This document shows positions 6,416 to 9,132 of a stretch of 9,132 nucleotides of DNA, one piece after another. The position numbers and the translations under genes are program-made. Every line of letters begins with the position of its first letter. Position 1 is the first letter of the stretch. Origin of the DNA: Alphaproteobacteria bacterium (lineage in GTDB: Bacteria > Pseudomonadota > Alphaproteobacteria > ATCC43930 > CGMCC-115725); assembly GCA_005888425.1 (NCBI GenBank), contig VAZF01000303.1, forward strand, positions 1 through 9,132, read 5' to 3'. The notes beneath the pieces are model-generated. The model saw only the letters and a program-made list of their open reading frames with translations, did no database searches and was not told the origin of the DNA.

Positions 6416-6438
6416 CTGATCGCTCTGATCCGCTGATC
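6416..6438 (+). repeat. Triple direct repeat CTGATC upstream of the dehydrogenase
   Basis: CTGATC occurs at 6416-6421, 6425-6430 and 6433-6438, with steps of 9 and 8 bp, ending 17 bp before the dehydrogenase ATG. It could be a repeated regulator site or chance in GATC-rich sequence. The ribosome site GGGAGAG follows immediately. Confidence 0.3.
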
Positions 6439-6455
6439 GCGCGCGGGAGAGAACG

Positions 6456-7328
6456 ATGCGCATAGGCTTTATCGGCACCGGGACGATGGGGACGCCGATT
6501 GCCGGCTGCCTCGTCGCGGCCGGGCATCGGCTGACCGTTTACGACCTCCGGCGCGAGGCGACCGAAACCTTGCGGCAGCAGGGCGCCGCCATCGGCGAGA
6601 CGCCGCGCGCGCTGGCCGAAGCGAGCGAAATTGTCTTCACCTCGCTGCCGGGCCCGAACGAGGTCGAGGCCGCGGCGCTCGATCCGGAAACCGGGCTGCT
6701 TGCCGGCCTCGCCGACAGTGGCGCCTATATCGATCTGACGACGAACGCGCCGGAAACGATCCGCCGTCTCGCCGCAGCGTGCCGCGAGCGCGGCATCGCT
6801 TTTCTCGATGCCCCCGTCAGCGGGCGGCCGCCGAATATGACCGTCATGGCGGGCGGCGAGGCCACGGCGTTTGCGCGCTGCCGGCCGCTGTTGGAGGCGA
6901 TCGCCAAGAATGTGTTTCATGTCGGGCCGAACGGCGCCGGCTGTGTCGCGAAGCTCGTCACGCAATATCTCGGCTACACCAATTTCATCGCCGCCCTCGA
7001 AGGCATGCTCATCGCGAAAAAGGCCGGCATCGATCTGGGCGTGTTGGCGGAGATCGTGCCGGTCAGCGCCGGGCAGAGCCGCACCTTCGACAACATCCCG
7101 CGCTCGGTCTTGACCGGCGCCTTCACCGCCGGCGGCACCCTGGACATCGTCGCCAAGGACATCGACCTCGCCTGCGCCTTGGCGCGCGAGGTCGGCGCGC
7201 CGGTGCAACTCGGCGTCCTCGCGTCGGAACTGTACAAGCAGGCGCAGGCGCGCGGCTGGGGGCAGGAAGGCTTTCCGGTCGTGGCGCGCATGCTCGAAGC
7301 AATGGCAAGCGCGGAGTTGCGCAAATGA
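6456..7328 (+). CDS. NAD-dependent beta-hydroxyacid dehydrogenase family oxidoreductase (3-hydroxyisobutyrate dehydrogenase-like)
   Basis: This 290-residue protein has the length and order of the 3-hydroxyisobutyrate/6-phosphogluconate dehydrogenase superfamily. The N-terminal Rossmann motif is IGTGTMG (G7, G9, G12). Asp30 at the end of the second strand suggests NAD over NADP. The substrate-binding DAPVSG is at 118-123 and the probable catalytic lysine is K166 in GAGCVAKL. The C-terminal all-helical domain contains KDIDLACALA. Two features are unusual: the loop after DAPVSG is about five residues shorter than in many relatives, and the usual Asn after the lysine motif is replaced (KLVTQ). 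GGGAGAG precedes the ATG, and the stop overlaps the start of the oxygenase small subunit (ATGA), so the two are probably translationally coupled. It may oxidise an alcohol or hydroxyacid intermediate of the same catabolic route. The substrate is not determined. Confidence 0.88.
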   Translation: MRIGFIGTGTMGTPIAGCLVAAGHRLTVYDLRREATETLRQQGAAIGETPRALAEASEIVFTSLPGPNEVEAAALDPETGLLAGLADSGAYIDLTTNAPETIRRLAAACRERGIAFLDAPVSGRPPNMTVMAGGEATAFARCRPLLEAIAKNVFHVGPNGAGCVAKLVTQYLGYTNFIAALEGMLIAKKAGIDLGVLAEIVPVSAGQSRTFDNIPRSVLTGAFTAGGTLDIVAKDIDLACALAREVGAPVQLGVLASELYKQAQARGWGQEGFPVVARMLEAMASAELRK

Positions 7329-7885
7329 GCGACACCGATGCGCGGACCGCGCATCTCTTACTGACGCACGAGGTCGCCGAGTTCCTTTACCGCGAGGCCG
7401 AATTGCTCGACGAGCGGCGCTATGACGAGTGGCTGGCGCTGCTCGCCGACGATCTCCGTTACTGGATGCCGATGCGCCGCAACGTCAAATTCGGCGAGGA
7501 GGCGCGCGAATTCACCCGCGAGGCGCAGGACATCGCCTGGTTCGACGAGGGCAAGGACACGCTGACTCGCCGCGTGCGCCAGATCCAGACCGGCATTCAC
7601 TGGGCCGAGGAGCCGGTGTCGCGCATCTCGCACCTTGTGACGAATGTGCAGCTCGTCGAGGTGACGCCCTCGGCTGCGGAAGCGCGCGAGGTGACAGCGC
7701 GCTGCCGGTTTCTGATTTACCGCAACCGGGTCGAGACCGAGACCGACATTCTGGTCGGCAAGCGCGAGGATGTGTTGCGTCGCCCAAATGACTCGGAGGG
7801 CGGTGACGGTTGGCAAATCGCGCGGCGCAAGATCATTCTCGACCAGAATGTGCTGCTCAGCAAAAACCTGACGTTTTTCTTTTAG
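7325..7885 (+). CDS. Ring-hydroxylating oxygenase, small (beta) subunit
   Basis: This 186-residue protein matches the beta subunits of Rieske non-heme iron ring-hydroxylating dioxygenases, which have a cystatin/NTF2-like fold, bind no cofactor and stabilise the alpha3-beta3 complex. Family marks are EVAEFLYREAELLDERRYDEW near residues 16-36 (written here only as a short signature), YWMPMRR (47-52), and WAEEPVSRISHLVTNV (93-108). The C terminus, with DQNVLLSKNLTFFF, is typical of the family. The start ATG at 7325 overlaps the dehydrogenase stop and has GGAG about 8 nt upstream. The alpha subunit follows after 13 nt, so the order is beta then alpha, the reverse of classical bph and nah operons. 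Confidence 0.92.
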   Translation: MSDTDARTAHLLLTHEVAEFLYREAELLDERRYDEWLALLADDLRYWMPMRRNVKFGEEAREFTREAQDIAWFDEGKDTLTRRVRQIQTGIHWAEEPVSRISHLVTNVQLVEVTPSAAEAREVTARCRFLIYRNRVETETDILVGKREDVLRRPNDSEGGDGWQIARRKIILDQNVLLSKNLTFFF

Positions 7886-7898
7886 CCGGAGGCATCCG

Positions 7899-9132
7899 AT
7901 GGCGACGGCAAATTCATCTGCTTACAGACCGGGGCTGGTCGATATGAAGACCGGGCAGATCAGCCGCGAGATCTTTGTCAACGAGCAGATCTACGCCGAG
8001 GAGCAGGAAAAGATCTTCGCCCGCGCCTGGCTCTTTATCGGACATGAGAGCCAGATCCCCAATCCCGGTGATTACGCCGCGGCGCGGATGGGTGAGGAGG
8101 CGGTGATCCTCTGCCGTGACCGCACCGGCGAGGTGCATGTGTTTCTCAATTCGTGCCGGCACCGCGGCATGAAAGTATGCCGCTACGACGAAGGCAACAC
8201 CATGGTCTTCACCTGCCCCTATCACGGCTGGAGCTATGGGACAGACGGCCGCCTCGTCGGCGTGCCGTTCTTCCGCGAGGCCTATCACTCGCAGCTCGAC
8301 CGCGCGCAATGGGGCCTCGTCGAAGTGGCGCAATTGGCGCGCTACAAGGGCTCGGTCTGGGCCACCTGGGATCCGGCGGCGCCGCCCTTTCTCGAATATC
8401 TCGGGGCGGCCAGCGGCTTTCTCGACCTGCAGCTCGACGGCTGGGATGGGCGCGGGGGCCAGGCCGAGGTGCTCGGCGGCGTCCAGAAATGGCTGATCCC
8501 GTGCAACTGGAAATTCCCGGCCGAGAATTTCAGCGGCGACACCTATCACAACATCAGCCACCGCTCGGTCGACCTCGCCGGCATCGGGCCCTCGGGCAGC
8601 GGAAGGCGCGACATGAGCGAGCTGTTGGCCGGCCGCAAACTGCATGTTTGCCTGCCCGACCGCGGCCATCAGTCGATCCTCTATCTGTCGCCGCCGGACG
8701 ACAAGCCGCGACCGGCCTACCAGAACACGCCGCTGGTCGCCGAGTATTTCCGGCATTGCGAGGAAGAGCGGCGGAGGCGCCTCGGCGACAAGGCGCGGCT
8801 TCTCGGCGCGCCGGGCGAGATCTTTCCGAACACGGCGCTGTTGTCGCGCCAGCCGCGCACGATGGCGGCGTGGCACCCGAAGAGCCCGCATGAGACCGAG
8901 GTGTGGCGCTGGTTCTTTGTCGACCGGGACGCGCCCGCGGAGGTCAAAAATTTCCTGCGGGACTACTACATCCGCTACTCCGGCCCGGGCGGCATGACCG
9001 AACAGGACGACATGGAGAACTGGAACTATGCGCATGCCGCGAGCCGCGGCACGATCGCGCGCCGCCACCCCTACACCTACGCGCAGGGGATCGGCACGGC
9101 GGTCGAGAATTTCGAATGGCAAGGGATGCGCA
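7899..9132 (+). CDS. Ring-hydroxylating oxygenase, large (alpha) subunit, truncated by the window edge
   Basis: The frame is open to the right edge, giving 411 residues of a subunit that usually has about 420-460. The N-terminal Rieske domain binds a 2Fe-2S cluster through C86 and H88 (CRH) and C106 and H109 (CPYH). The catalytic domain carries a mononuclear-iron site: D214, H217 and H221 in GDTYHNISH, plus the acidic EQDD motif at 368-371, which supplies the third ligand. The enzyme adds oxygen to an aromatic ring or related substrate and receives electrons from a ferredoxin/reductase not present in this window. GGAGG (7888-7892) lies 6 nt before the ATG. The two histidines are separated by three residues, compared with four or five in naphthalene and biphenyl dioxygenases; carbazole dioxygenase also has three. 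The substrate cannot be predicted. Confidence 0.93.
   Translation, partial: MATANSSAYRPGLVDMKTGQISREIFVNEQIYAEEQEKIFARAWLFIGHESQIPNPGDYAAARMGEEAVILCRDRTGEVHVFLNSCRHRGMKVCRYDEGNTMVFTCPYHGWSYGTDGRLVGVPFFREAYHSQLDRAQWGLVEVAQLARYKGSVWATWDPAAPPFLEYLGAASGFLDLQLDGWDGRGGQAEVLGGVQKWLIPCNWKFPAENFSGDTYHNISHRSVDLAGIGPSGSGRRDMSELLAGRKLHVCLPDRGHQSILYLSPPDDKPRPAYQNTPLVAEYFRHCEEERRRRLGDKARLLGAPGEIFPNTALLSRQPRTMAAWHPKSPHETEVWRWFFVDRDAPAEVKNFLRDYYIRYSGPGGMTEQDDMENWNYAHAASRGTIARRHPYTYAQGIGTAVENFEWQGMR

Larger units (their letters stand above)
6279..6455. promoter_or_regulatory. Divergent intergenic region between amidase and dehydrogenase operon
   Basis: These 177 bp separate two divergent transcription units and must contain both promoters. 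No strong sigma-70 pair is evident on either strand. A weak minus-strand candidate is TTCGTG, 17 nt, TAGATT. The region contains a palindrome nearer the amidase and a triple CTGATC repeat nearer the dehydrogenase. No small gene or RNA was recognised. Confidence 0.5.

Noticed and set aside
6279..7208. Minus-strand extension upstream of the amidase start
   Set aside because: It is antisense to the dehydrogenase. The signal peptide and SD place the amidase start at 6278.
7914..9122. 402-codon minus-strand open frame opposite the oxygenase alpha subunit
   Set aside because: The plus strand has intact Rieske and iron-site motifs. The minus frame has no recognisable domain.
1..9132. CRISPR arrays, insertion sequences, tRNA genes, phage or defence genes
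   Set aside because: No spaced direct repeats, transposase motifs, tRNA cloverleaf other than the tmRNA acceptor, or phage/defence domains were seen.

Overview
This 9.1 kb window is GC-rich and, apart from the tmRNA locus at the left end, almost fully coding. It most likely comes from an alphaproteobacterium. The strongest evidence is a circularly permuted, two-piece tmRNA gene (ssrA) on the minus strand, a form known from Alphaproteobacteria and a few other lineages. The protein families are compatible with this. I cannot name a genus, and nothing indicates a plasmid or phage.

Layout. Positions 1-315 (minus) hold ssrA: the acceptor piece with its CCA end, a hairpin spacer, then the coding piece with a 12-codon degradation tag. 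Its promoter lies at 322-350. Positions 476-3869 (plus) hold a pqiABC operon with overlapping starts and stops: an eight-helix inner-membrane protein, an MCE-domain tunnel protein, and an outer-membrane-type lipoprotein. Together these families form an envelope-spanning lipid-transport system. Positions 3899-4725 (plus) hold a flavin-dependent thymidylate synthase gene (thyX) that is frameshifted and lacks an internal segment. It converges on, and shares stop-codon bases with, a minus-strand amidase (4722-6278) that has a Tat-like leader. A 177 bp divergent intergenic region then leads into a plus-strand catabolic operon: a beta-hydroxyacid dehydrogenase family oxidoreductase, the small (beta) subunit of a Rieske ring-hydroxylating oxygenase, and its large (alpha) subunit, which is cut by the right edge.

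The most unusual observation is inside pqiB. Positions 2777-2956 are the reverse complement of 3383-3562, a piece of the neighbouring pqiC, at 173 of 180 positions. The inverted piece stays open in the pqiB frame but replaces the rest of the third MCE domain. Five of the seven differences are synonymous when read as pqiC, so the donor looks like a diverged but functional pqiC allele. Together with the thyX lesion about 1.3 kb away, this is either a real history of short-range rearrangement or a chimeric assembly or amplification product. Reads or a close relative would decide.

How the genes may work together. pqiABC is an envelope-maintenance module. The right-hand half looks like catabolism of an aromatic or related compound, possibly with the exported amidase releasing an acid or amine that the oxygenase and dehydrogenase then process. 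That pathway link is inference from gene order only.
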